From: an uncultured Oscillospiraceae bacterium | Lineage (GTDB): Bacteria; Bacillota; Clostridia; Oscillospirales; Oscillospiraceae | Reading direction: 5' to 3' | Length of the DNA: 37,366 nt | Assembly (NCBI GenBank): GCA_904420145.1 | Contig: CAJFUI010000037.1 | Location: 1 to 37,366, forward strand | Position numbers and translations under genes: made by a program | Part shown: positions 22,890 to 31,592 of the stretch, piece by piece | How positions within the stretch are numbered: the stretch's first letter is position 1 | Layout: each line of letters begins with the position of its first letter | The notes under the pieces: model-generated | The model's database searches: none | Seen by the model: only the letters and a program-made list of their open reading frames with translations | Told to the model about the DNA's origin: nothing

Positions 22890-23087
22890 AGAGATTCCTC
22901 CTTGCTTGTTGGATCGGCGGCGGACTTGAGGGAATGCGGGGCGAATGTCCGGTGGATGGAAGCCCCGCCTCCGCCGCACTGGGGATAGCGTACCTTATAT
23001 GGGGGAAAAAGTCCACCGCCTGTACCTTGCAGAGAGGCAACTAAAGTTGACATGGCCGGGAAATAGGAGATTTTCCTTGACGTTCAG

Positions 23088-23133
23088 CCTTGCCCGGCAG
23101 GCGGGAGATCTCCTTCAAGGGAGGGCGGCAAGG
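23088..23133 (-). terminator. Stem-loop after the HAD gene
   Basis: CCTTGCC 23088-23094 pairs with GGCAAGG 23127-23133, with further inner pairing. It begins immediately after the HAD stop codon. No T-run follows on the minus strand, so it may act as a weak terminator or 3' stabiliser. Confidence 0.35.
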
Positions 23134-23760
23134 TCAGAGGAGCTCGGCGAAGCTCTCGATATACTGGTCGCAGATTTCCCGCATGTCTACGGCGGTGCCG
23201 TCGAAGTAGCCGTCGCGGACCCCCACCACCGTCATGCCGGCAGCCTTGGCCGCCTTGCAGGCGGTCAGGGAGTCATCAAAGAGCACGCACTCTCGGGGGG
23301 AGACGCCGAGGCTCTCCGCCACGGCGCGGAAGATGGCGGGGCTCTTCTTGTCCACCCCCAGCTCTTGGGCGTAGATCACCCGCTCGAAGTAGGATGTGAG
23401 GCCCAGGTGCTCCATGGCGGCGCGGCAGTGGTCCGGGACGCAGGCGGTGAACACGGCCATGCGGTGCCCCGTCTCCCGGCACTTGTTCAGGTACTCTATT
23501 ACATGGGGCTTGAGGGGCACCTCCGTGCCGTACTTATCCGCGGCCAGCTCCATCCATTCGGCGATGATCTCCTCACAGCTCTCCTCGAGGTGCAGGTACT
23601 CCTTGGTAAAGACGGCGCAGTTGGACAAAATGGTGTGGGCCACCCCCTCGTAGTATTCCTTTGTATAGGGGGCACCCCGGCGGGCGAGGAAGGTTTTGTC
23701 CACCTCCACCCAGACGCCGTTGGAGTCGATAAGGGTTCCGTCAAGATCAAACAGCAGCAT
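23134..23760 (-). CDS. HAD-superfamily phosphatase, subfamily IA
   Basis: 208 residues. Motif I is FDLDGTLID with nucleophile D5 and D7; motif II is VFTACVPD; motif III is the lysine in GVDKKSPAIFRAVAESLG; motif IV is VLFDDSLTACKAAKAAGM. The cap between motifs I and II is helical, as in phosphoglycolate phosphatase-like enzymes. Substrate is unknown. AAGGAGG precedes the ATG. A TTGCAA-N17-TAAGAT promoter lies about 165 nt upstream. Confidence 0.88.
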   Translation of the reverse strand: MLLFDLDGTLIDSNGVWVEVDKTFLARRGAPYTKEYYEGVAHTILSNCAVFTKEYLHLEESCEEIIAEWMELAADKYGTEVPLKPHVIEYLNKCRETGHRMAVFTACVPDHCRAAMEHLGLTSYFERVIYAQELGVDKKSPAIFRAVAESLGVSPRECVLFDDSLTACKAAKAAGMTVVGVRDGYFDGTAVDMREICDQYIESFAELL

Positions 23761-23924
23761 AGGTTCCTCCTTGAAGCGGCCGCGGGGAGGGGAAGTCCTG
23801 TAAAAAGAGGAGCAGTCCCCGGCGCGGCGGCGTATCCTGTACCAAGGGGCGGTGCACAAAAGCGCGGTAAAATTTCCGGGAAGTCTTGCCATTTGCCCAC
23901 CGCTCTGGTAAACTTTTTTTATCT

Positions 23925-23953
23925 ATCTTACCATTGGGCTTGGACTTTTGCAA
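23925..23953 (-). promoter_or_regulatory. Sigma-A promoter for the HAD gene, divergent region
   Basis: Minus strand TTGCAA (23953-23948), 17 nt, TAAGAT (23930-23925). The plus strand over the same bases has TTGGAC (23940-23945) and TATTGG (23962-23967), a weaker candidate for the YczE-like gene, so the two promoters may compete. Confidence 0.6.
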
Positions 23954-24027
23954 TTCCCGAGTATTGGAATGCGGCGTGTCCGGTCAGACAGAGCGGGCAC
24001 AGTGTTGAAGAAAGCGGGGAGAACAGT

Positions 24028-24759
24028 ATGGGAGCTCGTCTGGACACGTTGAGAAAAAAGGGGATTTGGGCCAAATACAAACCTCTGGATTACCTGAAAC
24101 GCTCACTGATTGCCTTGGCAAGCTTTTGTCTCATTGCGATCTCCAATGTAATGAGCCTGAATGCCGATCTGGGGGCCCGGCCGGACAACTCCCTCTATGT
24201 GGGCATCTCAAACCATACCGGACTGACGGTGGGACAGGCGTCACAAATTTTCACTTTGGCCATCATTGTCATCAACCTCTTTTTCCGAATCTATCCAGCC
24301 CTCGGCACCTTGATGGACATGTTTTTTGTGGGGTATTTTATGGACTGGATCATGGCGCTGGGCTGGCTCCCCATGCCGGTTACCCTGTTAGGGAAGCTGG
24401 TTCTGCTGGTGCTGAGCGTCCCAGTTTTGGCTATTGGCGTAGGGCTTTATATGAATATGAAGATTGGCGAGGGGCCACGGGACGGCCTAATGCTGGCGCT
24501 GAGTGAGAAGTACCACTGGAAGATCAGCACTGTGCGGGTGAGTATTGACGTGCTGCTGCTGGCATTTGCTTTCCTTTTGGGAGGGCCCATTGGCATTGGA
24601 ACGGTGCTTTTGGCCGTTCTCCCGGGTTTCTTTGTGGAGCGGGCACTGAAGGCCTTTGTCTACCCCTTCAAAAAGGAGTATCTCAAGGCATTTTTTACCA
24701 ACCGCCTGCCGGAGGAGACAGAAGCGGCTGCAGCAGCGGAGGAAAAACCGCCGGCATAG
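24028..24759 (+). CDS. YczE/YitT-like integral membrane protein
   Basis: 243 residues with about five helices. LIALASFCLIAISNVMSLNADLGARPDNSLYVGIS, VGLYMNMKIGEGPRDGLMLALSEKYHWKISTVRVSIDVLLLAFAFLLGGPIGIGTVL match the YczE-type pattern, in which a G-x-G-P-x-D-G loop sits in the middle of the protein. Function of the family is not settled. The start is ATG 24028 with GGGGAG upstream; the long open frame before it is antisense to the HAD gene. An EamA transporter gene follows at 52 nt. Confidence 0.82.
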   Translation: MGARLDTLRKKGIWAKYKPLDYLKRSLIALASFCLIAISNVMSLNADLGARPDNSLYVGISNHTGLTVGQASQIFTLAIIVINLFFRIYPALGTLMDMFFVGYFMDWIMALGWLPMPVTLLGKLVLLVLSVPVLAIGVGLYMNMKIGEGPRDGLMLALSEKYHWKISTVRVSIDVLLLAFAFLLGGPIGIGTVLLAVLPGFFVERALKAFVYPFKKEYLKAFFTNRLPEETEAAAAAEEKPPA

Positions 24760-24811
24760 AGGGGAATCACCCTCTTTTTACCTATTTCACAGCAAGCGAG
24801 GACAAGACTTC

Positions 24812-25717
24812 ATGCAGGAAAGTGCAATCAAAAAACTGGCCAAGCCCATGCTCTTTGCGGCGGCCTTCATCTGGGGGAGCTCCTTTTTCATTATGAAAAA
24901 CACGCTGGACGCCATGCCTGTGCAGTACCTGCTGGCGATCCGCTTCACCACCGGGGCGGTGCTGCTGTCGGTGATTTTTTGGAAAAAATGGCCCATGATG
25001 GGCCGGGACTATCTCTGGCGGGGGGCCATCATCGGCGCCTGCCTGTATCTGGCCTACTCCATTCAGACCTACGGCTTGGCGCGGACAACCCCCAGCAAGA
25101 ACGCCTTTTTGACGGCGGTCTACTGCGTTCTTGTCCCTTTTCTCTACTGGATTTTTGCCAAGGTGCGCCCGGACCGCTACCACATTCTGGCGGCAGTGCT
25201 GTGCGTAACCGGTGTGGGGCTGGTCTCTCTCAATGGGGAGCTGCGGGTGCAGAGCGGGGATCTGCTGACCCTTCTGTGCGCCGTTTTCTATGCCGCTCAC
25301 ATCGTGGCCGTGGCCAAGGTCTCCCCCGGCAAGGACATCTATCTGCTGACGATTTTTCAGTTTGCCTTTGCCGCCCTCTACGCATGGATCGGCGGGCTGC
25401 TGACGGAGACCTTTCCGGCCGCTGCGCTGGCTGATACCAATGTGCTCTTTGCGCTGGCCTATTTGGGGGTGATGGCCACCACGGTGGCCCTGCTGTTCCA
25501 GAACGTGGGGCAGATTTACTCCGACCCCGCCTCCGCCTCGGTGATTTTGTCTCTTGAGTCGGTATTCGGCGTCCTCTGTTCCGTGCTCTTTGCGGAGGAC
25601 ACGGTGACGCCCCAGATGCTCCTGGGCTTCGCCTTTATCTTTGTGGCGGTGCTGTGCAGTGAGACTAAATTTGCGTTTTTCAAAAAAACGAGACAGAATC
25701 TTAACAAAGCCGGTTAA
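24812..25717 (+). CDS. EamA/DMT family transporter
   Basis: 301 residues, ten hydrophobic helices in two EamA repeats. FAAAFIWGSSFFIMKNTLDAMPVQYLLAIRFTTGAVLL is the classic first-repeat start; second-repeat landmarks are LGVMATTVALLFQNVGQIYSDPASASVILSLESVFGVLCSVLFAEDTVTPQMLLGFAFIFVAVL. Members export or exchange amino acids, metabolites or drugs; the substrate cannot be read from sequence. ATG 24812 has a weak GAGG about 11 nt upstream. Confidence 0.9.
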   Translation: MQESAIKKLAKPMLFAAAFIWGSSFFIMKNTLDAMPVQYLLAIRFTTGAVLLSVIFWKKWPMMGRDYLWRGAIIGACLYLAYSIQTYGLARTTPSKNAFLTAVYCVLVPFLYWIFAKVRPDRYHILAAVLCVTGVGLVSLNGELRVQSGDLLTLLCAVFYAAHIVAVAKVSPGKDIYLLTIFQFAFAALYAWIGGLLTETFPAAALADTNVLFALAYLGVMATTVALLFQNVGQIYSDPASASVILSLESVFGVLCSVLFAEDTVTPQMLLGFAFIFVAVLCSETKFAFFKKTRQNLNKAG

Positions 25718-25724
25718 AATTTTA

Positions 25725-25733
25725 TGGTATAAT
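25725..25733 (+). promoter_or_regulatory. Extended -10 promoter for the GT4 gene
   Basis: TGG-TATAAT with TATAAT at 25728-25733; no good -35 (TTAACA at 25701-25706 is 21 nt away). It lies 10 nt past the transporter stop and gives a ~125-nt leader. Confidence 0.55.
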
Positions 25734-25862
25734 GGGAGCACCGAAAACCGCAGAACCCGTCAGGGCATCCCGCGCATACAGAGAAAAATTGCTGGAAGAG
25801 AGCGCCCGTCCGCAGGGCGCCGTGGGCGGGGGATGATGATTTCCGATAAGGAGGACCATAGA

Positions 25863-27161
25863 ATGCTGGAAAAGAATCTGAAGGTTTGTCTGCTCAACGA
25901 CTCTTTCCCGCCGGCTATTGACGGCGTGGCAAACGCTGTGGTCAACTATGCCAATCTGATCCATGAAAATGGGGGAGAGGTGATCGTAGGCACCCCAAAG
26001 TACCCCGGGGTGGAGGACCACTGTCCCTATCCGGTGGTGCGCTACCGCAGCTTAGACACGACGAAGATTGTGGGATACCGGGCTGGATACCCCTTCAGCG
26101 TCCGCACCATGGAGCGGCTGGAGTCCTTTGGACCGAATATCATTCACTCCCACTGCCCGGTTATGTCCAATATTTTGGCCCGCCTGCTGCGGGACCGGAT
26201 TGATGTGCCCATTGTCTTTACTTACCACACCAAGTTTGACATCGAGATTGCCCGAGCCATTGAGGGAAAGCTTCTCCAGTCGGCGGCGGCGCGCATGCTG
26301 GTGGACAATATTGAGGCCTGTGACGAGGTCTGGGTGGTAAGCCGCGGCGCCGGGGAGAATCTGAGAAACCTCGGCTATAAGGGCGATTATGTGGTCATGG
26401 AGAACGGCGTGGACTTCCCTAAGGGGGCGGTGGAGAAGGAACGTGCTGCGGCCCTGCGCAAGGAACTGGGGATTGGGCAGGAGACGCCGGTCTACCTCTT
26501 CGTAGGCCGCATGATGTGGTATAAGGGGATCCGGATTATTTTAGAGGCGCTGGACCGCTACCGGCGCTCCGGCGCGGATTTCCGCATGATCTTTGTAGGG
26601 GACGGCGCCGACCGGGAGGAGATCGAGGCCCTTGCCGCCCAGCTGCAGCTGACAGACCGCTGCCTCTTCCCAGGGGCGGTGCGGGACAGGGAACTGCTGC
26701 GGGTCTACTTTTCTATGGCGGACCTCTTTCTGTTCCCCAGCACCTTCGATACCAATGGCATCGTGGTGCGGGAGGCGGCGGCCTGCGGCCTGGGCAGCGT
26801 GCTGATCCGCGGCTCCTGCGCTGCAGAGGGGATCGAGGGCGGCCGGACAGGCCTTTTGATCGAGGAGAACAGCGAGAGCTTGTATGTGCTCCTCCAGCAG
26901 GTAGGGGACAACCGGCAGGTGCTGCGCATGATCGGCGAGAACGCCATGAACGAGATCTATATCTCCTGGGAGGACAGCGTGCAGCGAGCCTGTGAGCGCT
27001 ACCAGATTGTCCAGGAGAACTACCGCCGGGGCCTGACAGACCGGCGCTTTGAGATCAGCGACGAGCTGCTGGGCGTCATCGGTAATTTATGCAGCGGGAT
27101 CGCTTACGCCCGTTCTCTGCGGGAAAACTATAAGCAGCGTAAGGAGCAGCGGCGGCAGTAG
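25863..27161 (+). CDS. GT4 family glycosyltransferase
   Basis: 432 residues, GT-B fold. The N-terminal domain has CLLNDSFPPAIDGVANAVVNYANLI and IIHSHCPVMSNILARLL, typical of GT4 sugar acceptors for lipid or wall glycosylation. The C-terminal domain has VYLFVGRMMWYKGIRIILEAL, FPGAVRDRELLRVYFSMADLFLFPSTFDTNGIVVREAAACGLGSVLI, the nucleotide-sugar binding and E-x7-E region. Similarity to diacylglycerol or phosphatidylinositol glycosyltransferases is plausible but not proven. AAGGAGG lies 8 nt before ATG 25863. A separate WecG-like gene follows after its own promoter. Confidence 0.88.
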   Translation: MLEKNLKVCLLNDSFPPAIDGVANAVVNYANLIHENGGEVIVGTPKYPGVEDHCPYPVVRYRSLDTTKIVGYRAGYPFSVRTMERLESFGPNIIHSHCPVMSNILARLLRDRIDVPIVFTYHTKFDIEIARAIEGKLLQSAAARMLVDNIEACDEVWVVSRGAGENLRNLGYKGDYVVMENGVDFPKGAVEKERAAALRKELGIGQETPVYLFVGRMMWYKGIRIILEALDRYRRSGADFRMIFVGDGADREEIEALAAQLQLTDRCLFPGAVRDRELLRVYFSMADLFLFPSTFDTNGIVVREAAACGLGSVLIRGSCAAEGIEGGRTGLLIEENSESLYVLLQQVGDNRQVLRMIGENAMNEIYISWEDSVQRACERYQIVQENYRRGLTDRRFEISDELLGVIGNLCSGIAYARSLRENYKQRKEQRRQ

Positions 27162-27187
27162 ACTTTTTGCACCGCCTGCTTTTCCGG

Positions 27188-27216
27188 TGGACAAGACCGG
27201 TGGGCTGTGGTACAAT
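27188..27216 (+). promoter_or_regulatory. Sigma-A promoter for the WecG-like/tmk operon
   Basis: TGGACA at 27188-27193, 17-nt spacer, TACAAT at 27211-27216 with TGG before it (extended). A GC-rich hairpin follows at about 27226-27249 (GCGCCG pairing with CGGCGC) in the leader. Confidence 0.75.
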
Positions 27217-27291
27217 AACGCAAGTGCGCCGCGCCGCGGGCGGCGGCGCTTTGTGTGTCTAAAGCGGGGACTCGAGAAAAGGAGAGTGGCC

Positions 27292-28011
27292 ATGCGGATC
27301 GATGTGCTGGGCGTCGGCTTTGACAATTTCACCATGGAGCAGGCGGTGGATAGAGCCATGGACCTGCTGGAGCAGCCGGGGTCTCACTATGTGGTGACCC
27401 CCAATCCCGAGATCGTGGAGGTCTGCCGCCGGGATGCGGCGGCCAAGGCTGTGGTGAATGGAGCGGACATGGTGCTGCCGGATGGGATCGGCGTGATGTA
27501 CGGCGCAAAGCTCCTTGGAACGCCGCTGTGCCAGCGGCTGCCCGGCATTGAGTTCGCCGGGGCGCTGATGGAGGCCATGGCGGAGAGGGGGAAGACCCTC
27601 TATCTCTTAGGGGCAAAGCCAGGGGTGGCGGAGCAGGCGGCGGACAAGCTGGGCCGGCGTTACCCGGGCCTGCGGATCGTCGGCACCACAGACGGATACT
27701 TTCAGGAGGACGCGCCGGTGGTGGAGAAGATCCGCGGCAGCGGCGCGGATGTGGTGTTTGTCTGCCTCGGCGCGCCGAAGCAGGAGTTTTGGATGGAGAA
27801 AAACGGCGGCGGCACCGGCGCCCATCTGTTGGTGGGATTGGGCGGCTGCCTTGACGTGTTTTCCGGGAATACCAAACGGGCCCCGGCCATCTTCTGCCGC
27901 CTGGGGCTGGAGTGGTTTTATAGACTTTTGCGGGAGCCGCGGCGCATCGGCCGGATGATGAAGCTGCCGCTGTTTTTGGTCCATGTAATGGAGGAGAGGG
28001 GAAAGCGATGA
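27292..28011 (+). CDS. WecG/TagA/CpsF family glycosyltransferase (GT26)
   Basis: 239 residues. GVGFDNFTMEQAVDRAMDLL, YVVTPNPEIVEVCRRD, ADMVLPDGIGVMYGAKLLG (the conserved Asp of the active site), LYLLGAKPGVAEQAADKL, VFVCLGAPKQEFWMEKN and GLGGCLDVFSGNTKRAP match the GT26 family, which adds N-acetylmannosamine or related sugars to a polyprenyl-linked intermediate in wall teichoic acid and capsule pathways. AAGGAG lies 8 nt before ATG 27292. The stop overlaps tmk as ATGA. Confidence 0.92.
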   Translation: MRIDVLGVGFDNFTMEQAVDRAMDLLEQPGSHYVVTPNPEIVEVCRRDAAAKAVVNGADMVLPDGIGVMYGAKLLGTPLCQRLPGIEFAGALMEAMAERGKTLYLLGAKPGVAEQAADKLGRRYPGLRIVGTTDGYFQEDAPVVEKIRGSGADVVFVCLGAPKQEFWMEKNGGGTGAHLLVGLGGCLDVFSGNTKRAPAIFCRLGLEWFYRLLREPRRIGRMMKLPLFLVHVMEERGKR

Positions 28012-28679
28012 AGGGAAAGCTGATTGTCTTTGAGGGGACCGACGGCTCCGGCAAGGCTACCCAGACCGCTCTGCTCTATGAGCGGCTGCAGCAGGAGGGG
28101 CGGCCGGTGCGCAAGCTGACCTTCCCCCGCTACGATCAGGACTCCTCCATGCTTGTCCGCATGTATTTGGGCGGCGCCTTCGGCAGCAATCCGGGGGACG
28201 TCAACGCCTATGCCGCCTCCACCTTCTATGCGGTGGACCGGTACGCCTCCTACCGGCAGGATTGGGGGAGCTACTACGAGTCAGGCGGTCTCCTGCTCAC
28301 TGACCGGTACACCACCTCCAACGCGGTGCATCAGGCGGGGAAGCTGCCATGGGAGGAGCGCCGGGCCTTTTTGGATTGGCTCTTCCATTTTGAATATGAC
28401 CTGCTGGGGCTGCCCCGGCCGGACCTGGTGCTCTATTTAGACCTGCCTACGGAACTTTCTCAGGTTCTCCGCCGTCAAAGGGAGGAGAGGAACGGAACCC
28501 ACGCGGATATCCACGAGGCGGACGAGGCCTACCTCCGCTCCTGCCGGGAGAATGCCGCCGAGGTGGCCTCCTATGCCGGCTGGCGGACCGTTCACTGCGC
28601 CGCCGGCGGCAGGGTGCGCCCCGCGGAGGAGATCCACGAGGAGATTTACACCCTGGTGCGCCCTTTGCTTGCAACATAG
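28008..28679 (+). CDS. tmk: Thymidylate kinase
   Basis: 223 residues. FEGTDGSGKATQT (8-20) is the P-loop of dTMP kinase, TFPRY (39-43) and LLTDRYTTSNAVHQAGKL (95-112) are the DRY and thymidine-contact motifs. It phosphorylates dTMP to dTDP using ATP, an essential step for DNA synthesis. The DRYxxSxxA block reads DRYTTSNAVHQ, a slight departure from the standard, and there is a lid region KREE-like (QREERNG). Its ATG overlaps the WecG-like stop by 4 nt. A long hairpin overlaps its stop codon. Confidence 0.92.
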   Translation: MKGKLIVFEGTDGSGKATQTALLYERLQQEGRPVRKLTFPRYDQDSSMLVRMYLGGAFGSNPGDVNAYAASTFYAVDRYASYRQDWGSYYESGGLLLTDRYTTSNAVHQAGKLPWEERRAFLDWLFHFEYDLLGLPRPDLVLYLDLPTELSQVLRRQREERNGTHADIHEADEAYLRSCRENAAEVASYAGWRTVHCAAGGRVRPAEEIHEEIYTLVRPLLAT

Positions 28680-28715
28680 GGAAAGGGACGCCCTCGGCGT
28701 CCCCATTCCCTATGT
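28674..28715. terminator. Long hairpin overlapping the tmk stop codon
   Basis: Two-part stem: 28674-28683 with 28706-28715 and 28685-28692 with 28696-28703 (GGGACGCC/GGCGTCCC, loop CTC), separated by a 1x2 internal bulge. It serves as the 3' end of tmk and of the convergent Cys-rich peptide gene. No T-run. Confidence 0.65.
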
Positions 28716-28721
28716 AACCTT

Positions 28722-28886
28722 TTAGCAGCAGCAGTCGCAGTTGTTGTTGCTGTTGTTGCAGCCGCACCCGCAGTTGTTGCCGCAGCCGCAGCTGTTGTTG
28801 CTATTGCTGTTGTTGCCGCAGCAGCAGCACAGCAGAATGATAATCAGGACGATCCACAGACAGCTGCAATCATTGTTCCAAAACAT
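28722..28886 (-). CDS. High-Cys/Asn 54-residue membrane-anchored peptide
   Basis: Too short for ordinary gene calling but well supported: ATG at 28886, GAGGTGA (minus strand, 28899-28893) 6 nt upstream, stop TAA 28724-28722. It reads MFWNNDCSCLWIVLIIILL (a single membrane helix, about 10-19), then CCCC, then a tail of Asn, Ser, Gly and Cys with CGCG, CGCGC and the ending CDCCC. Fifteen of 54 residues are Cys and fifteen or more are Asn. Similar high-cysteine short proteins are annotated in Clostridia as 'chorion class high-cysteine' by homology to insect proteins, which is not functional evidence. It is divergent from mltG and shares the tmk terminator. Confidence 0.75.
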   Translation of the reverse strand: MFWNNDCSCLWIVLIIILLCCCCGNNSNSNNSCGCGNNCGCGCNNSNNNCDCCC

Positions 28887-29002
28887 TGTTTGTCACCTCA
28901 CTTATCGTTCTCTGTGCTATCTTATGAGACTGCCGGCGGCTTGGGAACTTGACCGACAAAAAAAGAAAAAGCCAAAGCCATAAAAAGGATGGTGATCTTC
29001 GG

Positions 29003-30172
29003 ATGAGTGATTATCAACACAACACGACGGGCTGGGACCGCGATCAGGTGCGCCGTCAAACCGGCGAGCGCGGCAGGTCCTCCTCGTCCGGCGGCAGCGG
29101 AAGCAATCGCCGCCGGCGGAAGCGGGGCAACCCGGTTTTAAATGTGGTGCTCTATCTGGTCTGCGTGGTGGTCGTCTCCGCGCTCCTTGCGGGGGTGGGC
29201 TGGCTGCTGGCCAACGACCTGTGCGCACTGAATAAGGAGTATAAGGAGGTCACCATTGAGGTGACCAAGGATGACAGCGTCTCCAGCGTCGCGCAGAAAT
29301 TGAAGGACGAGGGCCTGATTGAGTATAAGTGGTTCTTCCGGCTCTTTGCATGGATCTCCGACGCCGACCAGAAGATCGGGGAGGGGACCTATGAGCTGAA
29401 CACTAACATGGACTACCGGGCGCTGATCTTAGGCATGGCCAGCAACACGGGGCAGAGTCTGAGCGCGGATACCGTGACGGTGATGATTCCCGAGGGCTAC
29501 ACGGTGCAGCAGATCATCAACCTCCTGGCGGAAAACGGCGTCAGCACCGTGGAAGAGCTGACTGAGGCGGCCCAGTCCCACGAGTTTACCGACTATGAAT
29601 TTGTGGATAACACCAATTTGGGGAGCATTACCCGTCTGGAGGGCTACCTGTTCCCTGACACCTATGAGTTCTATGTGGGCGAGAACGCCGTCAGCGCCCT
29701 CAGCCGTCTGCTGAGCAACTTTGCGCGGCAGGTGGACGGAGAGGTGCGGGAGATGGTGGAGGCCTCGGACTACAGCCTCCATGAGATCATCACCATCGCC
29801 TCCCTGATTGAGAAGGAGACCGACGGCAGCGACCGGACCACCATCGCCTCCGTGATCTATAACCGTCTGAATAACCCCAGCTACGAGACCGGCGGGCTGC
29901 TGCAGATCGACGCCTCTCTGGTCTACGCCACCGGACACACGGTGCTGACGGAGGAGGACATGGCGGTGGACAGCCCCTATAACCTCTACACCCACACAGG
30001 ACTGCCCCCCACGCCTATCGCAAACCCGGGGCTTGCATCCATTATGGCTGCTCTCGAGCCGGCCAACACGGACTACTATTACTACGCGCTGGGTACGGAC
30101 GGCTCCCACCACTACTTTACCAACTACACCGACCACCAGAACTTTGTCAACAGCAGCGAATATGGCGGATAA
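29003..30172 (+). CDS. mltG: Endolytic murein transglycosylase MltG
   Basis: 389 residues. A basic, Ser/Gly-rich cytoplasmic N-terminus (about 1-42) precedes one membrane helix (about 44-66) and an extracytoplasmic YceG domain. Family motifs are VTVMIPEGYTVQQIINLL, LEGYLFPDTYEFY with catalytic E213, IASLIEKET, IYNRLNNP, LLQIDASLVYATG and SPYNLYTHTGLPPTPIANPGLASI. MltG cuts nascent glycan strands and sets their length. ATG 29003 has AAAGGATGGTGA upstream. It overlaps the following U32 gene by 11 nt. Confidence 0.93.
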   Translation: MSDYQHNTTGWDRDQVRRQTGERGRSSSSGGSGSNRRRRKRGNPVLNVVLYLVCVVVVSALLAGVGWLLANDLCALNKEYKEVTIEVTKDDSVSSVAQKLKDEGLIEYKWFFRLFAWISDADQKIGEGTYELNTNMDYRALILGMASNTGQSLSADTVTVMIPEGYTVQQIINLLAENGVSTVEELTEAAQSHEFTDYEFVDNTNLGSITRLEGYLFPDTYEFYVGENAVSALSRLLSNFARQVDGEVREMVEASDYSLHEIITIASLIEKETDGSDRTTIASVIYNRLNNPSYETGGLLQIDASLVYATGHTVLTEEDMAVDSPYNLYTHTGLPPTPIANPGLASIMAALEPANTDYYYYALGTDGSHHYFTNYTDHQNFVNSSEYGG

Positions 30173-31391
30173 TCGGAGGAAGCCGGAGCTGCTGTCCCCG
30201 GCAGGGGATATGGAGAAGCTCCGTATGGCGGTGGCCTATGGGGCCGATGCGGTCTACTTGGCCGGAACGAGCTTTGGCATGCGCTCCTTCGCCGGGAATT
30301 TCCCGGCGGAGGAGCTTCCTCGCGCGGTCCGTTATGCCCATGACCACGGCGTCCGGGTCCACTGCACGGTGAACACTATGCCCCGAAACGACGAGGCGGA
30401 GCGCCTGCCGGCGTACCTTGAGACCCTTGCGGAGGCGGGGGTAGACGCGCTGATTGTGGCGGATCTGGGGGCCTTTTCCCTCGCCGGGCGGTACGCCCCC
30501 CGCTGCGAGCGGCACATCTCCACCCAGGCCAGCATCTCTAACTTTGCCGCCGCCCAGGCATGGTACGACTTGGGGGCCAAGCGGGTGATTCTGGCCCGGG
30601 AGCTGAGCCTCGGGGAAATCCGGGAGATCCGGGAGAAGACGCCGGCGGACTTGGAGATCGAGACCTTCGTCCACGGCGCCATGTGCGTCAGCTACTCCGG
30701 GCGGTGCCTGCTCTCCAACTATATGACCGGCCGGGACTCCAACCGGGGGGCCTGTGCCCAGCCCTGCCGCTACCAGTACGCCCTGGTGGAGGAGAAGCGG
30801 CCGGGGGAGTATTTCCCCATATTTGAGGACGAGAAGGGCACCTACATTATGAACTCCCGGGACATGTGCATGATCGACCACGTGGACGATCTGATGGACG
30901 CGGGAGTCAGCAGCCTGAAGATCGAGGGACGGGCCAAGAGCGCCTACTACGCCGCCATCGTCACCGGCGCCTACCGCCATGTCATCGACGATGTGGCCGC
31001 CGGGCGGCCGGTGGATCAGGTGTGGCGGGACGAGGTGGAGCATGTGAGCCACCGGCACTACTCCACAGGCTTTTACTACGGCCAGCCGGGGCAGTATTAC
31101 GAGGATTCGCGGTACATCAGGGATTGGCAAGTAGTTGCCCTTGTCACTTCATGCGATGCTTCCGGCATGGCTACTATGGCTCTGCGCAACAAGTTCTCCG
31201 CCGGCGACCAGGTGGAGATCGTGGGGCCGAACCTGCGCCCTGTGGCCTTTACCGCCCCCAAGATGCGGGACATGGATGGCCTGCCCCTGACAGAGCCGAA
31301 AAAGCCTCAGATGACCTTTCAGATGCAGCTGCCCTGTCAAGTGCCGGAGTGGAGCATTCTCCGCATTGCTCGGGACCTCTCCGCCAAATAG
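30162..31391 (+). CDS. trhP: U32 peptidase family protein, TrhP-like tRNA hydroxylation enzyme
   Basis: 409 residues. PELLSPAGDMEKLRMAVAYGADAVYLAG is the U32 N-terminus; HCTVNTMPRN, HISTQASISN, FVHGAMCVSYSGRCLLSNYMTGRDSNRGACAQPCRYQYAL and LKIEGRAKSAYY are diagnostic, with several conserved Cys that may hold an iron-sulfur cluster. In Bacillus subtilis TrhP1/TrhP2 (YrrN/YrrO) of this family lie next to the mltG homologue and are needed for tRNA U34 hydroxylation; the same neighbourhood here supports that role rather than proteolysis. The start ATG 30162 overlaps mltG by 11 nt and has little ribosome site, so coupling is likely. A single gene replaces the YrrN/YrrO pair. Confidence 0.85.
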   Translation: MADNRRKPELLSPAGDMEKLRMAVAYGADAVYLAGTSFGMRSFAGNFPAEELPRAVRYAHDHGVRVHCTVNTMPRNDEAERLPAYLETLAEAGVDALIVADLGAFSLAGRYAPRCERHISTQASISNFAAAQAWYDLGAKRVILARELSLGEIREIREKTPADLEIETFVHGAMCVSYSGRCLLSNYMTGRDSNRGACAQPCRYQYALVEEKRPGEYFPIFEDEKGTYIMNSRDMCMIDHVDDLMDAGVSSLKIEGRAKSAYYAAIVTGAYRHVIDDVAAGRPVDQVWRDEVEHVSHRHYSTGFYYGQPGQYYEDSRYIRDWQVVALVTSCDASGMATMALRNKFSAGDQVEIVGPNLRPVAFTAPKMRDMDGLPLTEPKKPQMTFQMQLPCQVPEWSILRIARDLSAK

Positions 31392-31477
31392 ACCCATGGG
31401 GAGAAAGACTGCAAAAGGCACGGCGGCGGGATCGCCTCAGACAGGGCCTGCCGCCGGGAAAATCCGAACATAGGGCA

Positions 31478-31513
31478 CCGGAGCACTCCGCTTGTGGAGT
31501 GCTCCGGCGTTTT
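31478..31513 (+). terminator. Intrinsic terminator after the U32 gene
   Basis: Twelve-pair stem 31478-31489 with 31496-31507 (CCGGAGCACTCC/GGAGTGCTCCGG), loop GCTTGT, then CGTTTT. Confidence 0.85.
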
Positions 31514-31592
31514 GCGTCCGGGACGCGGTACTTTTCCCTTCTAAGCCGCCGCCGCGGGGCATATAGTGGTGAAAAAGGGAGGGGGCCTTGCC

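Noticed and set aside
22945-24027. N-terminal 361-residue extension of the YczE-like frame
   Set aside because: It is antisense to the HAD gene and its start lacks a ribosome site; the membrane protein begins at 24028.
28781-28830. Possible CRISPR or satellite in GCAGTTGTTG-like triplet repeats
   Set aside because: The repeats are codon repeats for Cys, Asn and Ser in a coding frame, irregular in length and without spacers.
28741-28983. Leu/Gln-rich plus-strand frame
   Set aside because: It is the antisense of the Cys/Asn-rich peptide repeats, with no start signal.
30147-31130. 327-residue minus-strand frame
   Set aside because: Shadow of the U32 gene; Gly/Val/His-rich with no recognisable motif.
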